Assembly: GCF_018326265.1 (NCBI RefSeq)
Contig: NZ_AP023360.1
Span: 2,781,501 to 2,845,500 of the forward strand
Direction of reading: 5' to 3'
DNA length: 64,000 nucleotides
From: Catellatospora sp. IY07-71
Lineage (GTDB): Bacteria > Actinomycetota > Actinomycetes > Mycobacteriales > Micromonosporaceae
In this document: positions 39,098-47,811 of the stretch, piece after piece
How the letters are laid out: the number at the start of each line of letters is the position of its first letter
Numbering within the stretch: position 1 is the first letter of the stretch
Made by a program: the position numbers and the translations under genes
The notes under the pieces: generated by a model
Database searches by the model: none
Seen by the model: only the letters and a program-made list of their open reading frames with translations
What the model was told of the DNA's origin: nothing

Positions 39098-40303
39098 GTG
39101 GCCGAGCTGTACGAGGGGGACAAGGTCGAGGTCACCGTCGGCGCGGTCGCGCACGGCGGGCACTGCGTGGCCCGGCACGAGGGCCGCGTGATCTTCGTGC
39201 GGCACGCGCTGCCCGGCGAGCGGGTGGTGACGGAGATCACGGAGATTCACAAGGCGTACCTGCGCGGCGACTGCGTCGAGGTGCTGGACGCGTCGCCGGA
39301 CCGGATCACCCCGCGCTGCCCGTACGCCCACGCCAACGGCTGCGGCGGCTGCGACCTGCAGCACGTCGCGCCCGCGGCGCAGCGGGAGTGGAAGACGGCG
39401 GTGGTGCGCGAGCAGCTGACCCGGCTGGGCGGGCTGGACGCGGCGGCGGTGGACGCGCTCGGCGTGACGGTCGAGGCGCTGCCCGGCGGCGACGAGGGCT
39501 GGCGCACCCGGGTGCGCTACCGCGCGGACGCGCTCGGCCGCCCCGGGCTGCTCAAGCACCGCTCCAACGAGGTGGTGGCGATCAGCCGGTGCGCCATCGC
39601 GCACCCGGAGATCCAGGCGCTGGACGTGCTGGAGCGCCGATGGCCGGATCGTGACGTGATCGACGTGGTCAAGCCGTCCAGCGGGCGGGCCCAGCTGGTG
39701 CAGGACCCGCCGCAGGAGATCGAGGAGCGGGCCGCCGGGCACGCGTTCACCATCTCGGCGGGCGGGTTCTGGCAGGTGCACCCGGCCGCCGCCGACGCGC
39801 TGACCGGTGCGGTGCGCGAGCTGCTGGCGCCGCGGCCGGGCGAGCACGCCTGGGACCTGTACGGCGGGGCCGGGCTGTTCGCCGCGGCGCTGGCCGACGC
39901 GGTCGGGGTGACCGGCGCGGTGACCATGGTCGAGTCCGCGCGCGACGGCGTGGCGGCCGCCCGGGGCAACCTGGCCGGGCTGCCGGTGCGGGTGGTCGAG
40001 GCGACCGTGGAGAAGGCCCTGCACCGGGACCGCAGGCCCAAGGAGCGGCTGCCCCGGCCGGACGTGGTGGTGCTGGACCCGCCGCGCACCGGGGCCGGGG
40101 CGGCCGTGGTGCGCGCCATCGCGGCGGCCGCTCCGCGCGCTGTGGCGTACGTCGCGTGCGATCCGGCGGCGCTGGCCCGGGACGTGCGCACGTTCCGGGA
40201 TCAGGGCTGGGAGCTGCGGGCGCTGCGGGCCTTCGACCTGTTCCCGCAGACCCACCACGTGGAGTGCGTGGCCCTGCTGGCGCCCGCGGACGGCGGCCGC
40301 TGA
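39098..40303 (+). CDS. TRAM-domain TrmA/RlmD-type RNA (uracil-5-) methyltransferase
   Basis: 401 residues; GTG 39098 comes directly after the stop of the KimA-like gene, with GGGGAGGAG upstream, so they are coupled. The TRAM domain (EVTVGAVAHGGHCVARHEGRVIFVRHALPGERV) comes first, then the iron-sulphur cysteines of CPYAHANGCGGCDLQH, the SAM loop WDLYGGAGLFAAALADAVG, VVVLDPPRTGAG and the nucleophile Cys in YVACDPAALARD. It methylates a uracil in rRNA or tRNA. Which uracil cannot be read from the sequence. The potassium-gene context looks incidental. Confidence 0.93.
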   Translation: MAELYEGDKVEVTVGAVAHGGHCVARHEGRVIFVRHALPGERVVTEITEIHKAYLRGDCVEVLDASPDRITPRCPYAHANGCGGCDLQHVAPAAQREWKTAVVREQLTRLGGLDAAAVDALGVTVEALPGGDEGWRTRVRYRADALGRPGLLKHRSNEVVAISRCAIAHPEIQALDVLERRWPDRDVIDVVKPSSGRAQLVQDPPQEIEERAAGHAFTISAGGFWQVHPAAADALTGAVRELLAPRPGEHAWDLYGGAGLFAAALADAVGVTGAVTMVESARDGVAAARGNLAGLPVRVVEATVEKALHRDRRPKERLPRPDVVVLDPPRTGAGAAVVRAIAAAAPRAVAYVACDPAALARDVRTFRDQGWELRALRAFDLFPQTHHVECVALLAPADGGR

Positions 40304-40405
40304 CCAGCCGTCCGGGTCACCGCCCGGGGTGCGTCACGGGCGGTGCGGGAGTGAAGGTCCGGTGAAGGGGGTGGCGCGGCGGTGATCGGCGATGCGGGCG
40401 GCCGA

Positions 40406-40411
40406 TAGACT
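40406..40411 (+). promoter_or_regulatory. -10 hexamer TAGACT of the dxs transcript
   Basis: TAGACT, eight bases, then ATG 40420, the start of a 24-codon leader ORF that runs into dxs. The spacing equals that of the leaderless alaX-like gene. Confidence 0.55.
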
Positions 40412-40419
40412 TCCCCAGC

Positions 40420-40494
40420 ATGGGTAAGCGGAACGTGCGGCACACGCACCCCCGGAGTGCCGTTCGGGACGGCGAGAGCGAGGCGAAGGCATGA
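40420..40494 (+). CDS. 24-codon leader ORF overlapping the dxs start
   Basis: ATG 40420 opens a frame for a basic 24-residue peptide ([20 protein letters not shown] plus EAKA) that stops at TGA 40492-40494, sharing ATGA with the dxs start at 40491. A TAGACT -10 element eight bases before its ATG implies a leaderless message beginning at this codon, so the peptide would have to be translated before dxs. Arg and His are frequent in its first half (6 of the first 12). This is too short for similarity-based calling. The role could be translational coupling or attenuation of dxs; this is inference. Confidence 0.55.
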   Translation: MGKRNVRHTHPRSAVRDGESEAKA

Positions 40495-42428
40495 TCGAGG
40501 GCGGGAACCTGCTGAGCACCGTACGAGGGCCGCAGGACCTCAAGACCCTGAGCCCGGAGCAGCTGACCGCGCTGGCGGCGGAGATCCGGGACTTCCTGGT
40601 CGCGAAGGTCGCCCGCACCGGCGGCCACCTCGGCCCGAACCTCGGTGTGGTGGAGCTCACGCTCGCCATGCACCGGGTGTTCGACTCCCCGGTCGACCGT
40701 TTCGTCTTCGACACCGGCCACCAGGCGTACGTGCACAAGATGGTCACCGGCCGCCTCGACGGCTTCGACGGCCTGCGCCAGCGCGGCGGCCTCACCGGCT
40801 ACCCGAACCAGGCCGAGAGCGAGCACGACCTGGTCGAGAACTGCCACGCGTCGACCGCGCTCTCCTACGCCGACGGCATCGCCAAGGGCTACGCGCTGCG
40901 CGGTGAGAAGCGGCACACCGTCGCGGTCGTGGGCGACGGCGCGCTGACCGGCGGCATGTGCTGGGAGGCGCTGAACAACATCGCCGCCACCGACAACCCG
41001 CTGGTGATCATCGTCAACGACAACGGGCGCTCGTACGCGCCCACCATCGGCGGCCTCGCCGACCACCTGGCCACGCTGCGCCTCAACCCGGGCTACGAGA
41101 AGGTTCTCGACCTGGTCAAGGACGCGCTGGAGAAGACCCCGCTGGTCGGCAAGCCGCTGTTCGACGCGCTGCACGCGGTCAAGAAGGGCATCAAGGACGC
41201 GGTCGCCCCGCAGGCGCTGTTCGAGGATCTCGGCCTGAAGTACATCGGGCCGGTGGACGGGCACGACCAGGAGGCGCTGGAGTCGGCGCTCAACCGTGCC
41301 AAGCGCTTCGGCGGCCCGGTCATCGTGCACGCGGTCACCGCGAAGGGCTACGGCTACCAGCCGGCCCTCGACGACGAGGCCGACCGCCTGCACGCCCCGA
41401 GCGCGTTCGACCCGGAGACCGGCCGGCTGCTGGCCGCGCCCAGCCTGAAGTGGACCAACGTGTTCGCCGACGAGCTGGTCGCGATCGCGGGCGAGCGGCC
41501 GGACGTGGTCGGCATCACCGCGGCCATGCCCGAGTCCACCGGCATCGACAAGCTCGCCGCGGCGTTCCCGGACCGGGCGTACGACGTCGGCATCGCCGAG
41601 CAGCACGCCACCACCTCGGCCGCGGGCCTGGCGCTGGCCGGCCTGCACCCGGTGGTCGCGGTCTACGCCACCTTCCTCAACCGCGCCTTCGACCAGGTGC
41701 TGCTGGACGTGGCGCTGCACCGGCTGCCGGTGACGTTCGTGCTGGACCGGGCCGGCATCACCGGCCCCGACGGGCCCAGCCACTACGGCATCTGGGACAT
41801 GTCCGTGTTCGGCGTGGTGCCGGGCCTGCGGGTGGCCGCCCCGCGCGACGCGGAGACGCTGCGCGAGGAGCTGCGCGAGGCGATCGGCATCACTGACGGC
41901 CCGACCATCGTGCGCTTCCCGACCGGCTCGGTCCCGGCGGCGCTGCCCGCGCTGCGCCGGGTCGGCGGCCAGGACGGGCTGGGCGGCCTGGACGTGCTGG
42001 CCGAGGCGGAGCGCAAGGACGTGCTGCTGGTCTCGGTGGGCGCGTTCGCGCACCTGTCCGTGCAGGTGGCCGCGAAGCTGGCCGAGCGCGGCTTCGGGGT
42101 GACCGTGGTCGACCCGCGCTGGGTGCGCCCGGTCCCGGTCGACCTGGTGGCCCTGGCCCGCGAGCACAAGCTGGTGGTGACGCTGGAGGACGGCGTACGC
42201 GCCGGCGGCGTCGGCGACGCGGTCTCCAAGCTGCTGCGCGACAACGAGGTGGACGTGCCGCTGCGCGACCTCGGCGTGCCGTTGCAGTGGCTGGACCACG
42301 GCACCCGCGCCGAGATCCTGGCTGAGATCGGCCTCACCGCGCCGGAGATCACCGAGCGGGTCACCAAGTGGGCCGCGGCGGTCACCACCCCGGCCCAGGC
42401 CCCCCTGGTCAGCTCCGTGCGCAGCTGA
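40491..42428 (+). CDS. dxs: 1-deoxy-D-xylulose-5-phosphate synthase
   Basis: 645 residues, normal for [22 protein letters not shown] is the usual actinobacterial start; [23 protein letters not shown] carries the catalytic His, and [22 protein letters not shown] is the thiamine-diphosphate/Mg motif. [21 protein letters not shown] has the catalytic Glu, and [17 protein letters not shown] the substrate loop. It condenses pyruvate with glyceraldehyde 3-phosphate, the first step of the MEP isoprenoid pathway. Its ATG overlaps the stop of the leader ORF by four bases. Confidence 0.97.
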   Translation: MIEGGNLLSTVRGPQDLKTLSPEQLTALAAEIRDFLVAKVARTGGHLGPNLGVVELTLAMHRVFDSPVDRFVFDTGHQAYVHKMVTGRLDGFDGLRQRGGLTGYPNQAESEHDLVENCHASTALSYADGIAKGYALRGEKRHTVAVVGDGALTGGMCWEALNNIAATDNPLVIIVNDNGRSYAPTIGGLADHLATLRLNPGYEKVLDLVKDALEKTPLVGKPLFDALHAVKKGIKDAVAPQALFEDLGLKYIGPVDGHDQEALESALNRAKRFGGPVIVHAVTAKGYGYQPALDDEADRLHAPSAFDPETGRLLAAPSLKWTNVFADELVAIAGERPDVVGITAAMPESTGIDKLAAAFPDRAYDVGIAEQHATTSAAGLALAGLHPVVAVYATFLNRAFDQVLLDVALHRLPVTFVLDRAGITGPDGPSHYGIWDMSVFGVVPGLRVAAPRDAETLREELREAIGITDGPTIVRFPTGSVPAALPALRRVGGQDGLGGLDVLAEAERKDVLLVSVGAFAHLSVQVAAKLAERGFGVTVVDPRWVRPVPVDLVALAREHKLVVTLEDGVRAGGVGDAVSKLLRDNEVDVPLRDLGVPLQWLDHGTRAEILAEIGLTAPEITERVTKWAAAVTTPAQAPLVSSVRS

Positions 42429-42438
42429 TCGCTTCCTG

Positions 42439-42477
42439 CGATCGAAGCTCCCGCCACCCCGGCGGGAGCTTTGATCG
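42439..42477 (+). terminator. Rho-independent terminator of dxs
   Basis: CGATCGAAGCTCCCGCC (42439-42455) pairs with GGCGGGAGCTTTGATCG (42461-42477), with one G-T pair, and is followed by TTT. It has the GAAGCTCCC stem seen in two other terminators here. Confidence 0.88.
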
Positions 42478-42603
42478 TTTCCGGGCCGGGCGCTGACAAC
42501 CCGGCGGGTGTTCCGGCGCGTCCACCACGCGAAGCCACCGGCCGCGACGGTGCCGCCGCTGTACGGCCCCGCGCGCCGGTATGTCGCGTGAGGTGGTGCG
42601 GGC

Positions 42604-43926
42604 GTGGCACGTCGTGCGCCGGAGGACGCTCCGGAGCTGTTCATCGACCTCGGTGTGCTGCCCGGCGAGGAGCCGGCCGAGGACGGCGGCCCGGCCCTGC
42701 CGCACGGGCCGTTCCGCTGGAGCCGCCGGATCGCCGTCGCGCTCGCCGTCGCCGCCGTGCTGGGCGGCGTGACCGCGGCGGTGCCCGACCCCCGTCCCCG
42801 GCTGTCCGCGCTGGCCGTGCTGGACGGTAAGGGCACCCAGGTGCAGGTCCTCGACGACGAGCTGGTGGTGGTGCTCGGCCCGGACGGCGCCACGGCGTAC
42901 GAGACGGCGGGCTGGCGGCAGCGGTGGCAGGTGGCCGCCACGGATCTGGTGCACGCCGCCGCGTTCGGCGACGTCGTGCTGCTGCGCTCGGGCGGCTCCG
43001 AGGACGGCGGGTGGCTCGGCTGGCCCGCCGGGCAGACCACGGCGGTGGACCGGGTCACGGGGCAGACGCTCTGGCGCACCCTGCGCTACGTGGAAGCGGT
43101 GGGCGACCTGCTGGTCAGCTACACCTACACCGTCGACGGCAACCACCCGGACGTGGAGATCCGCGACCCGCGCCGCTACGACCTGCGCTGGCGTCTGCCC
43201 GCCAGCCGGGTGTGGGTGTACGACACCCGCCGCGACGCGGTGTGGCGGCTGACCGCCGACGGTGCGGTCGTCGAGCACGATCTGCGCACCGGCGCGGTAC
43301 GCCGCACGCTGCGCCCGCGCCTGCCCGACGCGAAGTACGTCAACATCGTGCTCAGCCGCGAGGCGGTGGGCTTCGAAGGCTACGAGGACAACGGCAGGCC
43401 GGAGCAGCGCGGCGTGCTCTGGTACGACGCGAAGACCTTCGCGCAGGTCAGCGGCGCGCGCCAGTGGGTCTGGGAGAGCGACTGCGGCGGCGGCCTGTCC
43501 TGCGCGTACACGGCCGGGGACGGCCGGGCCTTCCTCATCGACCCGGTCACCGGCGAGCCGGTGCGCAGCCTGCCCGAGGAGGAGTTCGTGCCCAGCCCGA
43601 CCGGGCTGCTCCTGGTCGGCTCGCCGGACCTGGGCTTCATCACCCGGCGGGTGCTGGCCCGGGTCGAGCCCGCCACCGGGCGGCGGCTGACCGACCTGGC
43701 GGGCTGGCACGCGCTCAGCGACGACGGCACCCCGGTGCGCGTGCTCGGGCGCACCGGCGCGCGTCAGGGCACGACCTACCTCATGGAGCTGGCCGAGGAC
43801 GGGCCGCACCGGCTCGGCGAGGTGCCGTACCTGCTGCGCTCCTGTGGCCTGGCCGGTGCGGCGCTGGTCTGCACCACCATGGCCGGCGACATCGGGATCT
43901 GGGAAATCGGGAAGGAAAGGGCATGA
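42604..43926 (+). CDS. Membrane-anchored PQQ-like beta-propeller protein, paralogue 1
   Basis: 440 residues from GTG 42604. The cytoplasmic start (PEDAPELFIDLGVLPGE) is shared in pattern with the three genes that follow. Then comes one helix (IAVALAVAAVLGGVTAAV, about residues 43-60) and a large outer domain with repeated blade motifs such as VQVLDDELVVVLGPDGATAYETAGWRQRWQV, TAVDRVTGQTLWRTL and FLIDPVTGEPVRSL, like BamB/PQQ enzymes. A CGGGLSC pair of Cys may form a disulphide. No quinoprotein catalytic residues are evident. It is the first gene of a four-gene operon. The function is unknown; a surface binding or assembly role is likely. Confidence 0.75.
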   Translation: MARRAPEDAPELFIDLGVLPGEEPAEDGGPALPHGPFRWSRRIAVALAVAAVLGGVTAAVPDPRPRLSALAVLDGKGTQVQVLDDELVVVLGPDGATAYETAGWRQRWQVAATDLVHAAAFGDVVLLRSGGSEDGGWLGWPAGQTTAVDRVTGQTLWRTLRYVEAVGDLLVSYTYTVDGNHPDVEIRDPRRYDLRWRLPASRVWVYDTRRDAVWRLTADGAVVEHDLRTGAVRRTLRPRLPDAKYVNIVLSREAVGFEGYEDNGRPEQRGVLWYDAKTFAQVSGARQWVWESDCGGGLSCAYTAGDGRAFLIDPVTGEPVRSLPEEEFVPSPTGLLLVGSPDLGFITRRVLARVEPATGRRLTDLAGWHALSDDGTPVRVLGRTGARQGTTYLMELAEDGPHRLGEVPYLLRSCGLAGAALVCTTMAGDIGIWEIGKERA

Positions 43927-45203
43927 CCGGCGGGCCCGTCGCCGTGATCGACCTGGGCGCGGACTGGGCCGCCCCGGCGGACCCGATTACGGCCGCATCC
44001 CGCCGGTGGCGCACCGGCTTGGCCGTGGGCCTGGCGCTGGCGGCGCTGCTCGGCACGGGGGCCGCGGAAACCCCGCCGCCCGGGCCACGCCTGGTCGAGC
44101 TGGCCCGGTGGCACGAGCCGGGCGCCGTGGTGGCCGCCGCGGGCCCGGACACCGTGCTGGTCTCCACCCCCGCCGGGATCGCCGCATACGACGCTGCGGA
44201 CGGGCGTCGGCTGTGGCGGGCCCGCGGCGGGGCCTTCAACTGGACCGCCGCGGTCGCCGGTGACGTCCAGCTGATCGCCTTCACCCTGCCCGAGACGGTG
44301 ACCGACCCGCCCCTGATCGGCTACGACGACGTCCTCGCGGTGGACCGGCGCTCCGGCGTGCTCCGCTGGCGGAACGCCGCCGCGCTGGAGGCGGTGGGCG
44401 GGGTGCTGGTGAGCCGCACCGGCGGCCTCGGGCTGCCGAAGGTGACGGTGCACGATCCGGTCACGTACGCGGTGCGCTGGCGCGCTCCGGCGGCGCTCGC
44501 CGTCGCGGCCGACCCGTGGGCCGGGGCGTTGTGGCGGCTCACCGTGCAGGGTGACCTGGTCGAGCACGACCTGGCCACGGGCGCGGTGCGCCGCGGCGTA
44601 CGGCTGCCCGGCACGCCGGACGAGGGGGCGGCGATCCTGCCCACCCGGCATGCCGTCGGGCTGACCGGGCACCGGTGGGACGGGCAGGCCGAGCCGGTGG
44701 CGGTGCGCAGCTGGTACGACCGGCAGCGACTGGCTCCCGCGTCGGGGGAGAACCGGTGGGCACAGGAGATCGACTGCGGCGGCGGCCTGCGGTGCGCCCT
44801 TCCCGCGGAGGAGGGCGCCGCGTTCCTCATCGACGGGGCGACCGGGGAGCCGGTCCGGGCGCTGCCCGGCGACATGTTCCTGACCAGCCCCGGCGGTCCG
44901 CTGGTGGTCGACCGCGCGAACGCCGTGCTCACCGCCCGGCTGGACCCGGCGACCGGGACGCGGGTGACCGATGTGGCGGGCTGGGAGCCGCTGGCGACGC
45001 GGAACGTGCACGTCCGCTTCGCCGCGCGGACCGACTCGGCGACGAAGACCACCTACCTGGGCGAGCTGACGTCCGACGGCCTGCGGCGGCTCGGCCGGGT
45101 GCCCGGCGTGGTGCTGCGCTGCGAGGCCCTGCCCGGCGTGCTGGCCTGCACGACCGTCGGCGACGAAGTGGTGATCTGGCGCGTGGGGGAGGCGTCGTCG
45201 TGA
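43923..45203 (+). CDS. Membrane-anchored PQQ-like beta-propeller protein, paralogue 2
   Basis: 426 residues from ATG 43923, overlapping the previous stop as ATGA. Same plan as paralogue 1: PVAVIDLGADWAAPAD, helix LAVGLALAALLGTGAAE, then blades (VLVSTPAGIAAYDAADGRRLWRAR, VLAVDRRSGVLRWRN, LWRLTVQGDLVEHDLATGAVRRGV). The last matches LWRLTADGAVVEHDLRTGAVRR... of paralogue 1 closely. DCGGGLRC is kept, as is AFLIDGATGEPVRALP. The two are clear duplicates. The overlaps indicate a single message with coupled translation. Confidence 0.75.
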   Translation: MTGGPVAVIDLGADWAAPADPITAASRRWRTGLAVGLALAALLGTGAAETPPPGPRLVELARWHEPGAVVAAAGPDTVLVSTPAGIAAYDAADGRRLWRARGGAFNWTAAVAGDVQLIAFTLPETVTDPPLIGYDDVLAVDRRSGVLRWRNAAALEAVGGVLVSRTGGLGLPKVTVHDPVTYAVRWRAPAALAVAADPWAGALWRLTVQGDLVEHDLATGAVRRGVRLPGTPDEGAAILPTRHAVGLTGHRWDGQAEPVAVRSWYDRQRLAPASGENRWAQEIDCGGGLRCALPAEEGAAFLIDGATGEPVRALPGDMFLTSPGGPLVVDRANAVLTARLDPATGTRVTDVAGWEPLATRNVHVRFAARTDSATKTTYLGELTSDGLRRLGRVPGVVLRCEALPGVLACTTVGDEVVIWRVGEASS

Positions 45204-46477
45204 GCGCAGCGGAGCCCGTGGTGATCGAGCTGGGCACGGGCTGGCGCGAGCCGCTGCCCGAACCGGAGCCGCGCAGGCAGCGCCCGGTGCGGCTGGCGGT
45301 GCTCGGCCTGGCGGCCGCGCTGTCGGCGGCGCTGGGCGGGGCGGCGCCCGACACCGTGCCGCGCGAGCTGGGCCGCATCGCGCTGACCACGACCACCGAC
45401 TCGTTTCAGATCCTCGGCGGCCAGCTCGTGGTGCAGGACGGGGGCCGTCTGAGCGGGCACGGGCTGACCGGCGGCGCCCCGATCTGGAGCGTCCCCGTGC
45501 CGCCCGCGGCGGGCGGCGCGAACCTGCTGTCCCCGGCACCCGGCACCGTGCTCGTGTCGCTGCAGGACGCGACGACGGGCCGCCCGTACACGGCGCTGGT
45601 GGACACCGCCCGCGGGGAGCCGGCCTGGCAGGCCGAGGCGCTGCCGGTGGCGGCGGGCTGGACCGGGGACGTGGTGGTGCTCCAGGACGGGGACGGCGCC
45701 GGCGGGTTCGTGGTGCGCGAGGTGCGCACCGGGCGGGTGCGCTGGTCGGGTCAGGGTCTGTTCACGTTGGATCCGGACCGGGCGACCGCCGGTGGCCCGC
45801 TGTCGCTGTGGACCCTGTCCGGCGGCCGGACGCTGACCGAGCACGACGTGCGGGACGGGCGGGTGCTGCGGAGCCGGGCCGTGGACCTCGCCGGGGCGGA
45901 TCCGCGGCACATGCTCGCCCTCGGCGGTGAGCTGCTGATCGAGTACGGGGTCGACGAGAAGGCCCGTGAGCTGCGCCTGGACCTCGGCAGTCTGGCACCC
46001 GTCGCGCCGGGGCGGCTGATGGCCCGCCGTCTCGACTGCGGTGCCCACTGGTGTGTCGTGTCGCAGGACCCGACGCGGGCGGACGGCCTCCCGATGGACG
46101 TGGTGGACAAGGCGACCGGTGCGGTGCGGCACCGCGTCGAGGCGGACGCCGTCGTGGAGATCGGGCGGTGGGGCCTGCTGACGGGCGGAACGGGCCCGGG
46201 ACCGCGCGGCCTGCCGCTCTCCACACTGATCGAGACGGCTACCGGCCGGGTGCTGGCCGACCTGAGCGGGTGGGAACTGCTGCTGGACCAGCCCCGGCCG
46301 GTGGAGGTGCTGGTACGCGGCCGGTCCGCCGGGCCGGTGCAGTTCGCCCGGCTGACGCCGACCGGCCTGGAGGTGGTGGCGGAGCTGCCCGGCCGCGTGG
46401 GACGGTGTGCCTTCGCGCAGCGGGTGCTGGCCTGTTCGGTGGGGGACGGGCTGACCCTGTGGCGGTGGGACGCCTGA
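45200..46477 (+). CDS. Membrane-anchored PQQ-like beta-propeller protein, paralogue 3
   Basis: 425 residues from GTG 45200, overlapping the previous stop as GTGA, with GGGGGAGG seven bases upstream. N-terminus EPVVIELGTGWREPLPEPEPRRQRPVRLAVLGLAAALSAALGG has the same short motif plus one helix. Blades include FQILGGQLVVQDGGRLSGHGLTGGAPIWSV and LWTLSGGRTLTEHDVRDGRVLRSRAV. The paired Cys reads DCGAHWC instead of DCGGGLxC. It is more diverged than paralogues 1 and 2. The longer open frame to the left is a shadow of paralogue 2. Confidence 0.73.
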   Translation: MSAAEPVVIELGTGWREPLPEPEPRRQRPVRLAVLGLAAALSAALGGAAPDTVPRELGRIALTTTTDSFQILGGQLVVQDGGRLSGHGLTGGAPIWSVPVPPAAGGANLLSPAPGTVLVSLQDATTGRPYTALVDTARGEPAWQAEALPVAAGWTGDVVVLQDGDGAGGFVVREVRTGRVRWSGQGLFTLDPDRATAGGPLSLWTLSGGRTLTEHDVRDGRVLRSRAVDLAGADPRHMLALGGELLIEYGVDEKARELRLDLGSLAPVAPGRLMARRLDCGAHWCVVSQDPTRADGLPMDVVDKATGAVRHRVEADAVVEIGRWGLLTGGTGPGPRGLPLSTLIETATGRVLADLSGWELLLDQPRPVEVLVRGRSAGPVQFARLTPTGLEVVAELPGRVGRCAFAQRVLACSVGDGLTLWRWDA

Positions 46478-46502
46478 CCCGGTGACGGGGCGGAGGGGTG
46501 CG

Positions 46503-47801
46503 ATGGCCGTGCTCATCGATCTCGGCGATCCGCGCGGGCTCGACGAGGAGCCCGCGGCGGGGCCGCTCGTGTCGCGTGCCGCGCGCCGGGGCGCGGCGCT
46601 GGTCGCCGTCGTGCTGGCGGGGCTGCTGGGCCTCGGCGGGTCGGCGGCCGTGCCACCGCCGCCGCTGGTGCTGGTCGCGCACTTCGACCCGCCGGTGACC
46701 GGTCCGGTGGTGCTCAGCGGGGACCTGGCGCTGGCGCTGGAGCGGCAGGACGGCGGCCGGGCCCTGCTGGCGATCGGCGGCGGCGCGGTGCGCTGGCGGC
46801 TGCCGCTGGAGGGGTTGTCCACCGAGGTGTTCAGCGCGGTCCGGGCGGGACCGACGCTGCTGGTCACGCTGATCGACAGCGCGGCGCCGGCGGAGATGTG
46901 GACCACGTACGCGGTAGAGCCGGACACCGGGACGCCGCTGTGGCAGGCCCGGGCGATGCTGCTGGGCGTCGCCCCGCGCGCGGCGGAGTGGACGGCGGTG
47001 CTGGGCGGCGGCGGCGAGCGGGAGTGGCTCGGCGGCCGGGATGTGGCCGGCGGCCGCGAGCTGTGGCGGCGCGCGCTGTCGGCGGCGCAGGGGTGGACGC
47101 CCTACCGGGTGGGGCCCGACCTGGCCGGCCTGGTGCTGTTCGAGACCGCCGGAGCGCCGCGGGCCAGGCTGCTGACCCCGGACGGCGTGCTGGGCGAGCC
47201 GCGGCCGCTGCCCACCGGCACCGAGGGTATGCAGGTGGCCGCAGACCTGGTGGTGGCGGCGTACGAGCGGGACGGCGCGCGCCGGATCGCCGCGCTGCGG
47301 CTGCCCGCGCTGGAACCGGTGTGGGACGTGGCCCATCCGGTCGGCGGCTACCCGTACTACGTGGAGGACTGCGCGCCGATGGTGTGCGTGACCGACTCGG
47401 ACCGGGTCTGGGTGCTCGATCCCGCCGACGGCGCGGCCCGCTGGCAGGGGCAGGTGGGCGGCTCCTACGCGCTGGCACCGGGGGTGCTGGTGTCCAACGT
47501 CAACGAGCGCCCCCGGTTCGGCGTGCTCCGCGACACGGTGTCCGGCCGCGTGCTGCTGCGGCTGGCCGACTGGAGCGTGATCGAGCACGACGGCCGGTCG
47601 GTGCTGCTGGCGTACGTCGGCGACGACCGGACCTGGTTCGGCGCGGCGGAGCCGGCGGGGTCCGGGCGGCTGCGGGTGCTCGGCGTCGGCGGGCCCACCC
47701 TCGACCGCTGCTGGGCGGACACGCGCGGGACCGCCGACGCGGGCCTGGTGGTGTGCCAGGCGCTGCTCGGCGGCCTCGACGTGTACCGCTATACCCGGTG
47801 A
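46503..47801 (+). CDS. Membrane-anchored PQQ-like beta-propeller protein, paralogue 4
   Basis: 432 residues. ATG 46503 (MAVLIDLGDPRGLDEEP) is chosen over GTG 46482 because GGAGGGG lies five bases upstream and VLIDLG aligns with the VVIELG/VAVIDLG starts of its paralogues. Helix GAALVAVVLAGLLGLGGSAAV is followed by the propeller (TYAVEPDTGTPLWQARAM, VWVLDPADGAARWQGQVGG). A Cys pair reads DCAPMVC. It is 25 bases after paralogue 3 and ends the row; the next gene converges from the other strand. Confidence 0.73.
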   Translation: MAVLIDLGDPRGLDEEPAAGPLVSRAARRGAALVAVVLAGLLGLGGSAAVPPPPLVLVAHFDPPVTGPVVLSGDLALALERQDGGRALLAIGGGAVRWRLPLEGLSTEVFSAVRAGPTLLVTLIDSAAPAEMWTTYAVEPDTGTPLWQARAMLLGVAPRAAEWTAVLGGGGEREWLGGRDVAGGRELWRRALSAAQGWTPYRVGPDLAGLVLFETAGAPRARLLTPDGVLGEPRPLPTGTEGMQVAADLVVAAYERDGARRIAALRLPALEPVWDVAHPVGGYPYYVEDCAPMVCVTDSDRVWVLDPADGAARWQGQVGGSYALAPGVLVSNVNERPRFGVLRDTVSGRVLLRLADWSVIEHDGRSVLLAYVGDDRTWFGAAEPAGSGRLRVLGVGGPTLDRCWADTRGTADAGLVVCQALLGGLDVYRYTR

Positions 47802-47811
47802 CCGAGCCGGG

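Noticed and set aside
40304-40420. Thiamine-pyrophosphate or other riboswitch before dxs
   Set aside because: No TPP-riboswitch consensus is visible, and the likely promoter leaves almost no untranslated leader.
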